This document shows, piece after piece, positions 18,953 through 28,355 of a DNA stretch of 64,000 nucleotides. The translations under genes and the position numbers were made by a program. The DNA comes from Pseudomonas pergaminensis (GTDB taxonomy: Bacteria > Pseudomonadota > Gammaproteobacteria > Pseudomonadales > Pseudomonadaceae), in NCBI RefSeq assembly GCF_024112395.2, contig NZ_CP078013.2, positions 806,001 to 870,000 of the forward strand, written 5' to 3'. Numbering within the stretch: the first letter of the stretch is position 1; every line of letters begins with the position of its first letter. Below the pieces are notes generated by a model that did no database searches, was not told the DNA's origin, and saw nothing but the letters and a program-made list of their open reading frames with translations.

Positions 18953-20242
18953 ATGACTGCCACCTTTTCCCCACAGGCGCAGCGTTTTTCCCGCTCCGAC
19001 TACAAAACCCTGGGCCTGGCCGCCCTGGGCGGTGCCCTGGAAATCTACGACTTCATTATCTTCGTGTTTTTCGCGCTGACCTTAAGCCAACTGTTCTTCC
19101 CGCCGGAAATGCCCGAGTGGCTGCGCCTGTTGCAGAGCTTTGGCATTTTCGTCACCGGCTACCTGGCACGCCCGTTGGGCGGCATCCTGATGGCGCACTT
19201 TGCCGATCACCTGGGGCGCAAGCGCGTGTTCAGCCTGAGTATCCTGATGATGGCCTTGCCCTGCCTGCTCATCGGGATCATGCCCACCTATGCGCAAATC
19301 GGTTATTTCGCCCCGCTGATCCTGCTGGCGCTGCGCGTGCTGCAAGGCGCCGCAGTGGGCGGTGAAGTGCCCAGCGCCTGGACCTTCGTCGCCGAGCACG
19401 CACCCACCCACCATCGCGGCTATGCCTTGGGGTTCCTGCAAGCCGGACTGACCTTCGGCTACCTGCTCGGCGCGCTTACCGCGACCCTGCTGGCGCAAGT
19501 TTTCACCCCAGCCGAAATCCTCGACTATGCCTGGCGGCTCCCCTTCCTGCTTGGCGGCGTATTCGGTGTGATCGGCGTGTGGCTGCGCCGCTGGCTCAGC
19601 GAAACCCCGGTATTCCTCGAAATGCAGGCTCGCCGCCAGGCCGCTGCCGAACTGCCACTGCGCACCGTGCTGCGCGACCATCGTGCCGTGCTGCTGCCTG
19701 CGATGATCCTCACCTGCGTGCTCACCTCTGGTGTGGTGGTGCTGGTGGTCATCACCCCGACCATGATGCAGAAAACCTTCGGCATGAGCCCCAGCCACAC
19801 CTTCGCCTTGAGCGCCCTGGGCATCGTGTTCCTGAATATCGGCTGCGTACTGGCCGGCTTGCTGGTCGACCGCATTGGCGCCTGGCGCGCGGTGCTGGTC
19901 TACAGCCTGCTGCTGCCGGTGGGGGTCGGCATTTTATACGCCAGCCTGATCAACGGCGGCGTCTGGCTGGGGGCGGCGTATGCCCTGGCGGGACTCAGTT
20001 GTGGCGTGGTGGGCGCGGTACCTTCGGTGATGGTCGGCCTGTTTCCGGCGCACGTGCGGGTGTCAGGGATATCCTTCACCTACAACATTGCCTACGCGCT
20101 GTGGGCCAGTACGACACCGCTGCTGCTGATTGCACTGATGCCGACCCGCCCGTGGATTTGCGTGGGGTATTGCGTAGTGATGGGGGCGGTGGGCGTGGTG
20201 AGTGTGGCGCTGTTTGGAAAGCGCCACACCTTGGCTGCCTAG
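18953..20242 (+). CDS. MFS transporter, metabolite:H+ symporter type
   Basis: A 429-residue 12-segment carrier of the major facilitator superfamily. The loop 2-3 motif is HFADHLGRKRVF. The LGGALEIYDFIIF start and RPLGGILMAHFADHLGRK are typical of the metabolite:H+ symporter (MHS) branch that includes citrate and proline/betaine carriers. No linked catabolic gene indicates the substrate. Its stop lies two bases from the stop of the convergent GntP gene. Confidence 0.88.
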   Translation: MTATFSPQAQRFSRSDYKTLGLAALGGALEIYDFIIFVFFALTLSQLFFPPEMPEWLRLLQSFGIFVTGYLARPLGGILMAHFADHLGRKRVFSLSILMMALPCLLIGIMPTYAQIGYFAPLILLALRVLQGAAVGGEVPSAWTFVAEHAPTHHRGYALGFLQAGLTFGYLLGALTATLLAQVFTPAEILDYAWRLPFLLGGVFGVIGVWLRRWLSETPVFLEMQARRQAAAELPLRTVLRDHRAVLLPAMILTCVLTSGVVVLVVITPTMMQKTFGMSPSHTFALSALGIVFLNIGCVLAGLLVDRIGAWRAVLVYSLLLPVGVGILYASLINGGVWLGAAYALAGLSCGVVGAVPSVMVGLFPAHVRVSGISFTYNIAYALWASTTPLLLIALMPTRPWICVGYCVVMGAVGVVSVALFGKRHTLAA

Positions 20243-20244
20243 TT

Positions 20245-21615
20245 TCAGGTCAAGAAGTGCCACATCAACAACGTACCCACCAACCCCACGACTGACACGA
20301 TGGTCTGCAGCACCGACCACACCCAGATCGTCTGCTTCAGCTGCAGGCCAAAGTACTCACGCACCATCCAGAACCCGGCGTCGTTAACGTGGCAGAAGAA
20401 CACCGAGCCGGCGCCGATCGCCAGTGCTACCAGTGAACTCTGTGTCGCGGCCAGGCCCGCCATCATCGGTGCGAGGATGCCGGCGGTCGTGGTGGTGGCG
20501 ACGGTGGCCGAGCCGGTGGCCTGGCGCAGCGCAACTGCAATCAGCCACGCGAGTAGCAGGTAGGGCATGTGTGCGCCTTCGGCGACCTTGCTGATGGTCT
20601 GGCTGACGCCGGCGTCCAACAGGGTCTGCTTGAGGCCGCCGCCGGCGCCGATGGTCAGCAGCAACACGGCGATGGGGGCGAGGGCTTTGCGCAGGGTGTT
20701 GCCAACGTCCGCACGCGGCATGCCGGCGGCCCAGCCCAGGCAGATCACGGCGGCAATCACGGCCAGGCCGAGGGCGATCAACGGCTCGCCGAGGAACTTC
20801 AAGGTCAGGCCGACGGTGCTTTCGGCTGGCAACGCGACCTTGGCCAGGGTGCTGCCCAGCATCAGAATCACCGGCAACAGAATAATCAGCAGCGACACGC
20901 CGAAACCCGGCTGGCGCGGCGCCTTGGGTGGCGCACTGAACAGCGCGCCAATGTCGGCTGGTTCATCCACATGCAGGCGCTTGGACAGCCAGTTGCCGTA
21001 GATCGGGCCCGCCAGGATCACCGCCGGCACCGCCAGGCAGAAGCCCAGCAACATGGTCAGGCCCAGGTCCGCATGCAACGCGCCCACTGCAATCAGCGGC
21101 CCTGGATGCGGTGGCATCAGGGCGTGCAGGGTGGTCATGCCCGCCAGTGCCGGGATGGCGATTTTCAGCAGCGGCTGGTTCGACCGTTTAGCCATCACAA
21201 AGATGATCGGCACCATCATCACCAGGCCCACTTCGAAGAACAGCGGCAAGCCGATCACCATGGCTACCAGCGCCATTACCCACGGCAATGACTTGCCCTT
21301 GCCCAGCCCGAGCAGGGTGGTGGCAATACGGTCGGCCGCGCCGGATTCGGCCATCAGTGCGCCGAGCATCGAGCCCAGGGCGATGATAATCCCCGCTTCA
21401 CCGAGGATCGCCCCGGCGCCTTTGCTGAACGCCTTGGCCACCTCTTCTGGCGGCAGGCCGGCGCCGACTCCGGCGATAAAGGTGCCAATCAGGATCGACA
21501 GGAACGGTGGCAACTTGGTCGCGCTGATCAGCACAATGATGCTGGCGATGGCCAGCAGTACACAGAACATAAGGCGGGTGTCGTGAACCATCCACGCGGC
21601 AGTCGATAACTCCAA
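20245..21615 (-). CDS. Gluconate permease, GntP family
   Basis: A 456-residue inner-membrane carrier of the GntP (gluconate:H+ symporter) family. Recognisable stretches are the N-terminal ILISATKLPPFLSILIG-like segment, EAGIIIALGSMLGALMAESG, and the central PALAGMTTLHALMPPHPGPL, whose MPPHPGP core is a family hallmark. I choose the TTG at 21615 as start: AAGGAG lies seven bases before it, and translation from there gives the usual 450-residue length. The longer ORF from 21729 adds 38 unrelated residues. The C-terminus retains HVNDAGFW. No gluconate kinase or regulator is adjacent. Confidence 0.9.
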   Translation of the reverse strand: MELSTAAWMVHDTRLMFCVLLAIASIIVLISATKLPPFLSILIGTFIAGVGAGLPPEEVAKAFSKGAGAILGEAGIIIALGSMLGALMAESGAADRIATTLLGLGKGKSLPWVMALVAMVIGLPLFFEVGLVMMVPIIFVMAKRSNQPLLKIAIPALAGMTTLHALMPPHPGPLIAVGALHADLGLTMLLGFCLAVPAVILAGPIYGNWLSKRLHVDEPADIGALFSAPPKAPRQPGFGVSLLIILLPVILMLGSTLAKVALPAESTVGLTLKFLGEPLIALGLAVIAAVICLGWAAGMPRADVGNTLRKALAPIAVLLLTIGAGGGLKQTLLDAGVSQTISKVAEGAHMPYLLLAWLIAVALRQATGSATVATTTTAGILAPMMAGLAATQSSLVALAIGAGSVFFCHVNDAGFWMVREYFGLQLKQTIWVWSVLQTIVSVVGLVGTLLMWHFLT

Positions 21616-21835
21616 AACGGGACTCCTTATCGAACAGGTTGGGAAATATGTTTCTTTTTGTTTCCTGCTCGAAAAGCATACCTGATACAACTGTTCCAGA
21701 GCGTTCATGTGCACTTTTGGTGCGATCAAAAATTAACGCCGGGCTGGCGCCACAATGACAATCCTGCAACCTGGAGCGGGGGATTTGGCCTATCGCTCTA
21801 TGATTGCGCACCACTGACCATCACGAGGATTTTCC

Positions 21836-22741
21836 ATGAGCGCAGGACACAGCCACGCCCAAGTACGCGCCGGCCACGAACGTCTGTTATGGATCGCCCT
21901 GGGGCTGACGGGCAGTTTCATGATTGCCGAAGTCATTGGCGCTTTCGTCACCGGCAGCCTGGCGCTGCTGTCCGACGCCGCCCACATGATGACCGACGCC
22001 CTGGCGCTGGCGATTTCCCTGGTGGCGATCCAGGTTGCGAAACGCCCGGCTGATCGTAAGCGCACCTTCGGCTATGCGCGTTTCGAAATCCTCGCCGCGG
22101 CATTCAATGCGTTGCTGCTGTTCGTCGTTGCGTTCTACATCCTCTACGAGGCGTACCAGCGCCTGCAGGCGCCCGCCGAGATACAGTCCACCGGCATGCT
22201 GGTGATCGCCGTGCTGGGGCTGATCGTCAACCTGATTTCCATGCGCCTGCTGAGCGCCGCCAGCGGCGAAAGCCTGAATGTGAAGGGCGCCTACCTGGAG
22301 GTCTGGAGCGATATGCTTGGCTCCATCGGTGTGATCATCGCGGCGCTGGTGATCCTGTACACAGGCTGGGGCTGGGTCGACTCGCTGGTCGCGGCGGCCA
22401 TTGGTTTCTGGGTGTTGCCCCGTACCTGGACGTTGCTCAAGGACAGCATGAATGTGCTGCTGCAAGGGGTGCCGGACGGTATTGATATCGACCAGGTGGA
22501 GCAGGCTATTCGCGGTGTGCGTGGGGTCAAGGATGTACACGACCTGCATATCTGGGCGCTCACCAGCGGCAAGAATGTGCTGAGCACCCACCTGGTGGCG
22601 GATTCGGCGCTCAGTACGGAACCACAAATCCTCACCGCGGTGACGGAACTGCTGCATGAGCAATTCGATATTTCCCACGCGACCATCCAGATCGAAGGCG
22701 ACGGTTTTGCGCATGACGAACATGACGACGTGCATGCCTGA
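21836..22741 (+). CDS. czcD: Cation diffusion facilitator, CzcD type
   Basis: A 301-residue zinc/cobalt/cadmium exporter of the CDF family. It has six membrane helices; helix 2 carries SDAAHMMTD with H50 and D54, and helix 5 carries LEVWSDMLGS with its metal-site aspartate. A cytoplasmic dimerisation domain follows. Histidine-rich ends (GHSHA at the start, HDEHDDVH at the end) are typical of metal transporters. It lies 110 bp before czcC on the same strand, and a metal-response box falls between the two genes, so it belongs to the metal module but not necessarily to the czcCBA transcript. Confidence 0.92.
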   Translation: MSAGHSHAQVRAGHERLLWIALGLTGSFMIAEVIGAFVTGSLALLSDAAHMMTDALALAISLVAIQVAKRPADRKRTFGYARFEILAAAFNALLLFVVAFYILYEAYQRLQAPAEIQSTGMLVIAVLGLIVNLISMRLLSAASGESLNVKGAYLEVWSDMLGSIGVIIAALVILYTGWGWVDSLVAAAIGFWVLPRTWTLLKDSMNVLLQGVPDGIDIDQVEQAIRGVRGVKDVHDLHIWALTSGKNVLSTHLVADSALSTEPQILTAVTELLHEQFDISHATIQIEGDGFAHDEHDDVHA

Positions 22742-22747
22742 CCCTGT

Positions 22748-22763
22748 CTAACGGATTTGTAAT
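22748..22763 (+). promoter_or_regulatory. Metal-response regulator box before czcCBA
   Basis: CTAACG-N5-GTAAT lies 88 bp before the czcC start, and GATAAG follows exactly 17 bp after GTAAT as a likely -10 element. It resembles the CopR/CzcR-type box I recall as CTGACA-N5-GTAAT. Matching sites precede the DUF2790 gene, the porin and the small RNA candidate. Confidence 0.6.
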
Positions 22764-22850
22764 GTTCTGCACACCGCTCTGATAAGTACCGAAAGCTACA
22801 GTGCCCCGGCTTGGATTTATCCGCCATTTCATGGGCCTGGAACTCTCGTT

Positions 22851-24074
22851 ATGCCAATTCGTGCAAGAACATTTCTGTGGTCGGTCGTCGTGTTTCTGGC
22901 GACGGCGCAAGGGGTCGGTGCACAACCCCTGACCCTCGACGCTGCCCTGCAAACCGCCTTCGCCAACAACCCTGACCTGGCGGCCGCGCAATGGGAAATC
23001 GACATCGCCCAAGGCGCACGTCAACAGGCCGGCCTGATCCCCAACCCGGTGGCTTCCTGGGATGCTGAAGACACGCGGCGCAACTCTCGTACCACCTCCA
23101 TCAAGCTCAGCCAAACCCTGGAACTGGGCGGCAAGCGCGGCGCGCGCATCGACGTCGCCACCCGTGCCCAGGACGCTGCCGCGCTGACGTTGGAACAGCG
23201 CCGCAACCTTCTGCGCGCGGACGTCATCGACAGCTATTACGGTGCCTTGCGCGCCCAGGAACGCCTCGACCTGGCACAGCGCTCCATGGCGGTGGCCGAG
23301 CGTGGACTGGTCGTCGCCAACGGTCGCGTCACGGCGGGCAAAACCTCGCCGGTGGAAGCGACGCGCGCGCAGGTGCAATCGTCGGAAATACGCCTGGAGT
23401 TGAACCGTGCACAGATAGGCCTCACCGATGCCTATCGCCGCCTGGCCGCCAGCACCGGCAGCGCCGTGCCGGACTTCCAGGCCGTCGCCTCGCAAAACCA
23501 ATTCCCACCGTCCTTGCCGCCAGCCGTACAGTTGCTCGATCGTCTTGAGCGAACCGTTGAACTGCGCCTGGCCGAACTGAACATTCTGCAAAACGAAGCC
23601 AGCGTGGGCCTGGAAAAAGCCCAGCGCATTCCCGACCTCGACGTGTCCATCGGCAGCCAATACGACGCCAGCGTGCGCGAGCGCGTGAACCTGGTGGGCG
23701 TGTCGATGCCGATCCCGCTGTTCAACCGCAATCAGGGCAACGTGCTGGCGGCCACGCGCCGCGCCGACCAGGCTCGCGACCTGCGCAACGCCGCCGAACT
23801 GCGCCTGCGCACCGAAACCCGGCAAGCCCTCGACCTGTGGCAAACCGCGAATACCGAAGTGCGCGCCTTCAACCAGCAGATCCTGCCTGCGGCTCAACTG
23901 GCGGTGGACAGCGCCACTCGCGGTTTCGAGATGGGCAAGTTCAGCTTCCTCGATGTGCTTGACGCCCAGCGCACCCTGATCGCAGCCCGCACCCAATACC
24001 TCACGGCCACCGCCCAGGCCACCGACGCCTGGGTGCGCATCGAACGGATCTACGGCGACCTCGCCCGGTTTTGA
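22851..24074 (+). CDS. czcC: CzcC, outer-membrane channel of the metal efflux pump
   Basis: A 407-residue TolC-type outer membrane factor. A signal peptide ends near residue 25 (VGAQPLTLDAALQTAFANNPDL begins the mature part). Two repeated OEP domains follow with long helices and the typical SKLSQTLELGGKRGARI-like strand region. It forms the exit duct for CzcA-CzcB, releasing Zn, Cd or Co outside the cell. First gene of czcC-czcB-czcA; the gap to czcB is 18 bp. Confidence 0.92.
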   Translation: MPIRARTFLWSVVVFLATAQGVGAQPLTLDAALQTAFANNPDLAAAQWEIDIAQGARQQAGLIPNPVASWDAEDTRRNSRTTSIKLSQTLELGGKRGARIDVATRAQDAAALTLEQRRNLLRADVIDSYYGALRAQERLDLAQRSMAVAERGLVVANGRVTAGKTSPVEATRAQVQSSEIRLELNRAQIGLTDAYRRLAASTGSAVPDFQAVASQNQFPPSLPPAVQLLDRLERTVELRLAELNILQNEASVGLEKAQRIPDLDVSIGSQYDASVRERVNLVGVSMPIPLFNRNQGNVLAATRRADQARDLRNAAELRLRTETRQALDLWQTANTEVRAFNQQILPAAQLAVDSATRGFEMGKFSFLDVLDAQRTLIAARTQYLTATAQATDAWVRIERIYGDLARF

Positions 24075-24092
24075 TTTTTCCTGGAGTCCTTT

Positions 24093-25199
24093 ATGAACAA
24101 CACACATGGCGTGGCGCTTGCCGTCGCCTTGAGCCTGATGCTGTCCAGCTTCGCGATGGCCGATGAAGAAGAAGGCGAACTTGAACTCACCGAGCAGCAG
24201 ATTCAGGCCGCCGGCATTCAGATCGCCCAGGCTCAACCTCGTGCGATCAGCACGCTGCTGGTGCTGCCGGGGGAAGTACGCTTCGACGAAGACCGCACCT
24301 CCCACATCGTCCCGCGTGCGGCGGGTGTGGTGGAGGCCGTCAAGGTCAACCTGGGCCAGTCGGTGAAGCAGGGTGAGTTGTTGGCGGTGATCGCCAGCCA
24401 GCAGATTTCCGATCAGCGCAGCGAATTGGCCGCCAGTGAGCGCCGGGTCGAACTGGCCCGCACCACCTTCCAGCGAGAGCGTCAACTGTGGCAGGACAAA
24501 ATCTCCGCCGAGCAGGATTACCTGCTGGCTCGCCAGGCCCTGCAAGAAGCCGAAATCGCCCTGAACAACGCCCGCCAGAAGATGACGGCTTTGAGTGGCA
24601 GTGCAGTGTTGGTGGGTGGCAATCGCTATGAACTGCGTGCGCCCTTTGCCGGTGTGGTGGTGGAAAAACACCTGGGCGTTGGCGAAGTGGTGAGTGAAAC
24701 CACCAACGCCTTTACGCTCTCGGACCTGTCCCAGGTGTGGGTGACTTTCGGCGTGTTTCCCAAGGACTTGAACAAGGTACGGGTGGGCAAGCCGGTGACC
24801 GTCAGCTCCACGGAAATGGGCACCGACGTGCGCGGCACCGTGGCCTATGTCGGCAACCTGCTCGGCGAGCAGACGCGCACCGCCACCGTGCGCGTGAGCG
24901 TGCCCAACCCCGATGACGCCTGGCGCCCTGGTTTGTTTGTCAGCGTGCAACTGGCCACGGACACGTTCCAGGCCAAGGTCACCGTACCCCAAGAGGCGAT
25001 CCAGACTGTCGAGGACAAACCCTCGGTGTTTGTGCGCACCGAACACGGGTTCGTCACCCGTCACCTGGAACTCGGCGCGAGCGAAAACGGCTACGTCGAA
25101 GTACGCCAGGGCCTGGATGCCGGGGCGCAGGTGGCCACGGTCGGCAGCTTCATCCTCAAGTCTGAACTGGGCAAAGGCTCGGCCGAGCACGCCCATTGA
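24093..25199 (+). CDS. czcB: CzcB, periplasmic adaptor of the metal efflux pump
   Basis: A 368-residue membrane fusion protein. A signal peptide covers residues 1-24. Next come an N-terminal strand region, a split biotinyl-lipoyl-like domain (HIVPRAAGVVEAVKVNLGQ, later RAPFAGVVVEKHLGVGEVV) and a helical hairpin between them. Beta-barrel and C-terminal domains follow. It bridges CzcA in the inner membrane to CzcC. The gap to czcA is 18 bp. Confidence 0.92.
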   Translation: MNNTHGVALAVALSLMLSSFAMADEEEGELELTEQQIQAAGIQIAQAQPRAISTLLVLPGEVRFDEDRTSHIVPRAAGVVEAVKVNLGQSVKQGELLAVIASQQISDQRSELAASERRVELARTTFQRERQLWQDKISAEQDYLLARQALQEAEIALNNARQKMTALSGSAVLVGGNRYELRAPFAGVVVEKHLGVGEVVSETTNAFTLSDLSQVWVTFGVFPKDLNKVRVGKPVTVSSTEMGTDVRGTVAYVGNLLGEQTRTATVRVSVPNPDDAWRPGLFVSVQLATDTFQAKVTVPQEAIQTVEDKPSVFVRTEHGFVTRHLELGASENGYVEVRQGLDAGAQVATVGSFILKSELGKGSAEHAH

Positions 25200-25217
25200 T
25201 CCTGCGAGTGATTCCCC

Positions 25218-28200
25218 ATGTTTGAGCGCCTTATCCAATTTGCCATCGAGCAGCGCATCATCGTGTTGCTGGCAGTGCTGTTGATGGCCGGTGTCGGCAT
25301 CGCCAGCTACCAGAAGTTACCCATCGACGCGGTGCCCGACATCACCAACGTGCAGGTGCAGATCAACTCGGCGGCGGCCGGTTTTTCGCCGCTGGAAACC
25401 GAACAGCGCATCACCTTTCCCATTGAAACAGCCATGGCCGGCTTGCCCGGTTTGCAGCAGACCCGTTCGCTGTCGCGGTCCGGTCTGTCCCAGGTGACGG
25501 TGATTTTCAAGGACGGCACCGACCTGTTCTTCGCCCGCCAATTGGTCAATGAGCGCCTGCAGGTGGCGCGCGAGCAATTACCCGTCGGCATCGAAACCGC
25601 GATGGGGCCGATTTCCACCGGCCTCGGAGAAATTTTCCTATGGACCGTGGAGGCCAAGGACGGCGCGCTAAAGGACGACGGCACGCCCTATACCCCGACC
25701 GATCTGCGGGTGATCCAGGACTGGATCATCAAGCCGCAACTGCGCAACGTGCCGGGCGTGGCCGAGATCAACACCATTGGCGGCTTTGCCAAGGAATACC
25801 AGATTGCGCCCGACCCCAAGCGCCTGGCCGCCTACAACCTGACCTTGAATGACCTGGTCACGGCGCTTGAACGTAACAACGCCAATGTCGGCGCCGGCTA
25901 CATCGAGCGCAGCGGCGAGCAATTACTGATCCGTGCGCCGGGGCAATTGGCGTCCATTGAGGACATCGCCAATATTGTCATCACCAGCTCGGACGGTACG
26001 CCGATCCGCGTGCGCAACGTGGCCCAGGTCGAGATCGGGCGTGAGATGCGTACCGGCGCGGCCACGGAAAATGGCCGCGAAGTGGTGCTGGGCACGGTGT
26101 TCATGCTGATCGGCGAAAACAGCCGCAGCGTGTCCCAGGCGGTGGCGAAAAAACTCGAAGAGATCAACCGGTCGCTGCCCGAAGGCGTCGTCGCGGTCAC
26201 CGTCTACGACCGCACCAACCTAGTCGAAAAAGCCATCGCCACCGTGAAGAAAAATCTCTTCGAAGGTGCATTGCTGGTGGTGGCGGTGCTGTTCCTGTTC
26301 CTCGGTAATATCCGCGCTGCGCTGATCACCGCGATGGTGATTCCGCTGGCGATGCTGTTCACCTTTACCGGGATGTTCACCAACAAGGTCAGCGCCAACT
26401 TGATGAGCCTTGGCGCGCTGGACTTCGGCATTATTGTTGACGGCGCGGTGGTGATCGTCGAGAACGCCATCCGCCGCCTGGCCCACGCGCAACAGCGCCA
26501 TGGTCGCCTGCTGACCCGCAGCGAGCGCCTGCATGAAGTGTTCGCCGCCGCCAAGGAAGCGCGGCGCGCGCTGATCTTCGGGCAACTGATCATCATGGTG
26601 GTGTACCTGCCGATCTTTGCCCTCACCGGGGTGGCCGGGAAGATGTTCCACCCCATGGCATTTACCGTGGTGATCGCCCTGTTGGGCGCGATGATTCTGT
26701 CGGTGACCTTCGTGCCGGCGGCGATTGCGCTGTTCGTCACGGGCAAGGTCAAGGAAGAAGAAAACGTTGTCATGCGCAGCGCGCGCCGGGTCTATGCACC
26801 GGTGCTCGATTGGGTCATGACGCGTCGTCCGCTGGTATTCGGCCTCGCCGTGTTGACCATCGTCGCCTCGGGCGCTGTCGCCAGCCGCATGGGCAGCGAA
26901 TTTATCCCCAGCCTCAGTGAAGGTGACTTCGCCCAGCAGGCCTTGCGCGTGCCGGGCACCAGCCTGACGCAATCGGTGCAGATGCAGCAGCAGCTGGAAA
27001 AAACCTTGATGGCCCAGGTGCCGGAAATCGAGCGGGTATTTGCGCGTACCGGCACTGCGGAAATTGCGTCCGACCCGATGCCGCCGAATATTTCCGACAG
27101 TTACGTGATGCTCAAGCCCAAGGACCAATGGCCTGATCCGAGCAAGTCCCGCGAGGCGCTGATTGCCGACATCCAGCGCGCCAGTGCGATTGTGCCGGGC
27201 AGTGCGTACGAGTTGTCGCAGCCGATCCAACTGCGTTTCAACGAGTTGATTTCCGGCGTACGCAGTGATGTGGCGGTGAAGGTATTCGGCGATGACATGG
27301 ACGTGCTCAACAAGACCGCCGGGCAAATTGCCGAGACCTTGCAAAAGCTCAGTGGCGCCTCCGAAGTCAAGGTGGAACAAACCTCTGGCCTGCCGGTGCT
27401 GACCATCAATATCGACCGCGACAAGGCCGCGCGATTTGGCCTGAACGTGGGGGATGTGCAGGACACCATCGCCGTCGCTGTCGGAGGGCGTCAGGCCGGT
27501 ACGTTGTATGAAGGCGATCGGCGCTTTGACATGGTGGTGCGTTTGTCCGACGCGCTGCGCACCGATATCGACGGGCTGTCGCGGCTGTTGATTCCGGTGC
27601 CGGGTAACGCGTCGGGTCAGTTGGGCTTTATCGCCTTGTCCCAGGTGGCGAGCCTGGACCTGGTGCTCGGGCCGAACCAGATCAGCCGCGAGAACGGCAA
27701 GCGCCTGGTGATCGTCAGTGCCAACGTGCGTGGGCGGGATATCGGCACATTCGTGGAAGAGGCCGAAGCCGCGCTCATCGCCCAGGTGAAAGTGCCGGCG
27801 GGCTACTGGACCTCGTGGGGCGGCCAGTTCGAACAATTGAAGGAGGCGTCCGACCGGCTGCGCATCGTGGTGCCGGTGGCGTTGTTGCTGGTGTTCGGCT
27901 TGCTGTTCATGATGTTCAACAACCTCAAGGACGGGCTGCTGGTGTTTACCGGCATTCCATTCGCCTTGACCGGTGGGATCATGGCGCTGTGGCTGCGCGA
28001 TATTCCGCTGTCGATCTCGGCCGGGGTGGGTTTTATTGCCTTGTCCGGTGTGGCGGTGCTGAACGGGCTGGTGATGATCGCGTTCATCCGTAACCTGCGC
28101 GAGGAAGGGCGTTCGTTGTCGGTGGCCATCCACGAAGGTGCGTTGACCCGGTTGCGCCCGGTGCTGATGACGGCATTGGTGGCGTCCCTGGGGTTTATCC

Positions 28201-28355
28201 CCATGGCCCTCGCCACCGGCACCGGCGCCGAAGTGCAGCGGCCGCTGGCGACGGTGGTGATCGGCGGGATTATGTCGTCTACGTTGCTAACGTTGCTGGT
28301 GCTACCGGCGTTGTATCAGTGGGCGCATCGCAAGGAAGAGGAAATACCAGGCTGA
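25218..28355 (+). CDS. czcA: CzcA, heavy-metal RND efflux pump
   Basis: A 1,045-residue RND pump of the heavy-metal branch. Helix 4 has DFGIIVDGAVVIVEN with D402, D408 and E415, the same residue numbers as the acidic residues known to be essential for proton-driven transport in Cupriavidus CzcA. That signature is of the Zn/Co/Cd type rather than the Cu/Ag type. It exports divalent metal using the proton gradient, with CzcB and CzcC. Its last 77 bp overlap the end of the convergent sensor kinase gene. Confidence 0.95.
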   Translation: MFERLIQFAIEQRIIVLLAVLLMAGVGIASYQKLPIDAVPDITNVQVQINSAAAGFSPLETEQRITFPIETAMAGLPGLQQTRSLSRSGLSQVTVIFKDGTDLFFARQLVNERLQVAREQLPVGIETAMGPISTGLGEIFLWTVEAKDGALKDDGTPYTPTDLRVIQDWIIKPQLRNVPGVAEINTIGGFAKEYQIAPDPKRLAAYNLTLNDLVTALERNNANVGAGYIERSGEQLLIRAPGQLASIEDIANIVITSSDGTPIRVRNVAQVEIGREMRTGAATENGREVVLGTVFMLIGENSRSVSQAVAKKLEEINRSLPEGVVAVTVYDRTNLVEKAIATVKKNLFEGALLVVAVLFLFLGNIRAALITAMVIPLAMLFTFTGMFTNKVSANLMSLGALDFGIIVDGAVVIVENAIRRLAHAQQRHGRLLTRSERLHEVFAAAKEARRALIFGQLIIMVVYLPIFALTGVAGKMFHPMAFTVVIALLGAMILSVTFVPAAIALFVTGKVKEEENVVMRSARRVYAPVLDWVMTRRPLVFGLAVLTIVASGAVASRMGSEFIPSLSEGDFAQQALRVPGTSLTQSVQMQQQLEKTLMAQVPEIERVFARTGTAEIASDPMPPNISDSYVMLKPKDQWPDPSKSREALIADIQRASAIVPGSAYELSQPIQLRFNELISGVRSDVAVKVFGDDMDVLNKTAGQIAETLQKLSGASEVKVEQTSGLPVLTINIDRDKAARFGLNVGDVQDTIAVAVGGRQAGTLYEGDRRFDMVVRLSDALRTDIDGLSRLLIPVPGNASGQLGFIALSQVASLDLVLGPNQISRENGKRLVIVSANVRGRDIGTFVEEAEAALIAQVKVPAGYWTSWGGQFEQLKEASDRLRIVVPVALLLVFGLLFMMFNNLKDGLLVFTGIPFALTGGIMALWLRDIPLSISAGVGFIALSGVAVLNGLVMIAFIRNLREEGRSLSVAIHEGALTRLRPVLMTALVASLGFIPMALATGTGAEVQRPLATVVIGGIMSSTLLTLLVLPALYQWAHRKEEEIPG

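Noticed and set aside
22632..25238. 868-residue ORF on the minus strand
   Set aside because: It lies opposite czcC and czcB, which have clear domains, signal peptides and operon spacing. The translation is rich in H, G, Q and R with no family features; it is a by-product of high-GC codon use.
26220..28133. 637-residue ORF on the minus strand inside czcA
   Set aside because: Antisense to a gene with conserved residues D402, D408 and E415; its translation is low-complexity and histidine/arginine-rich.
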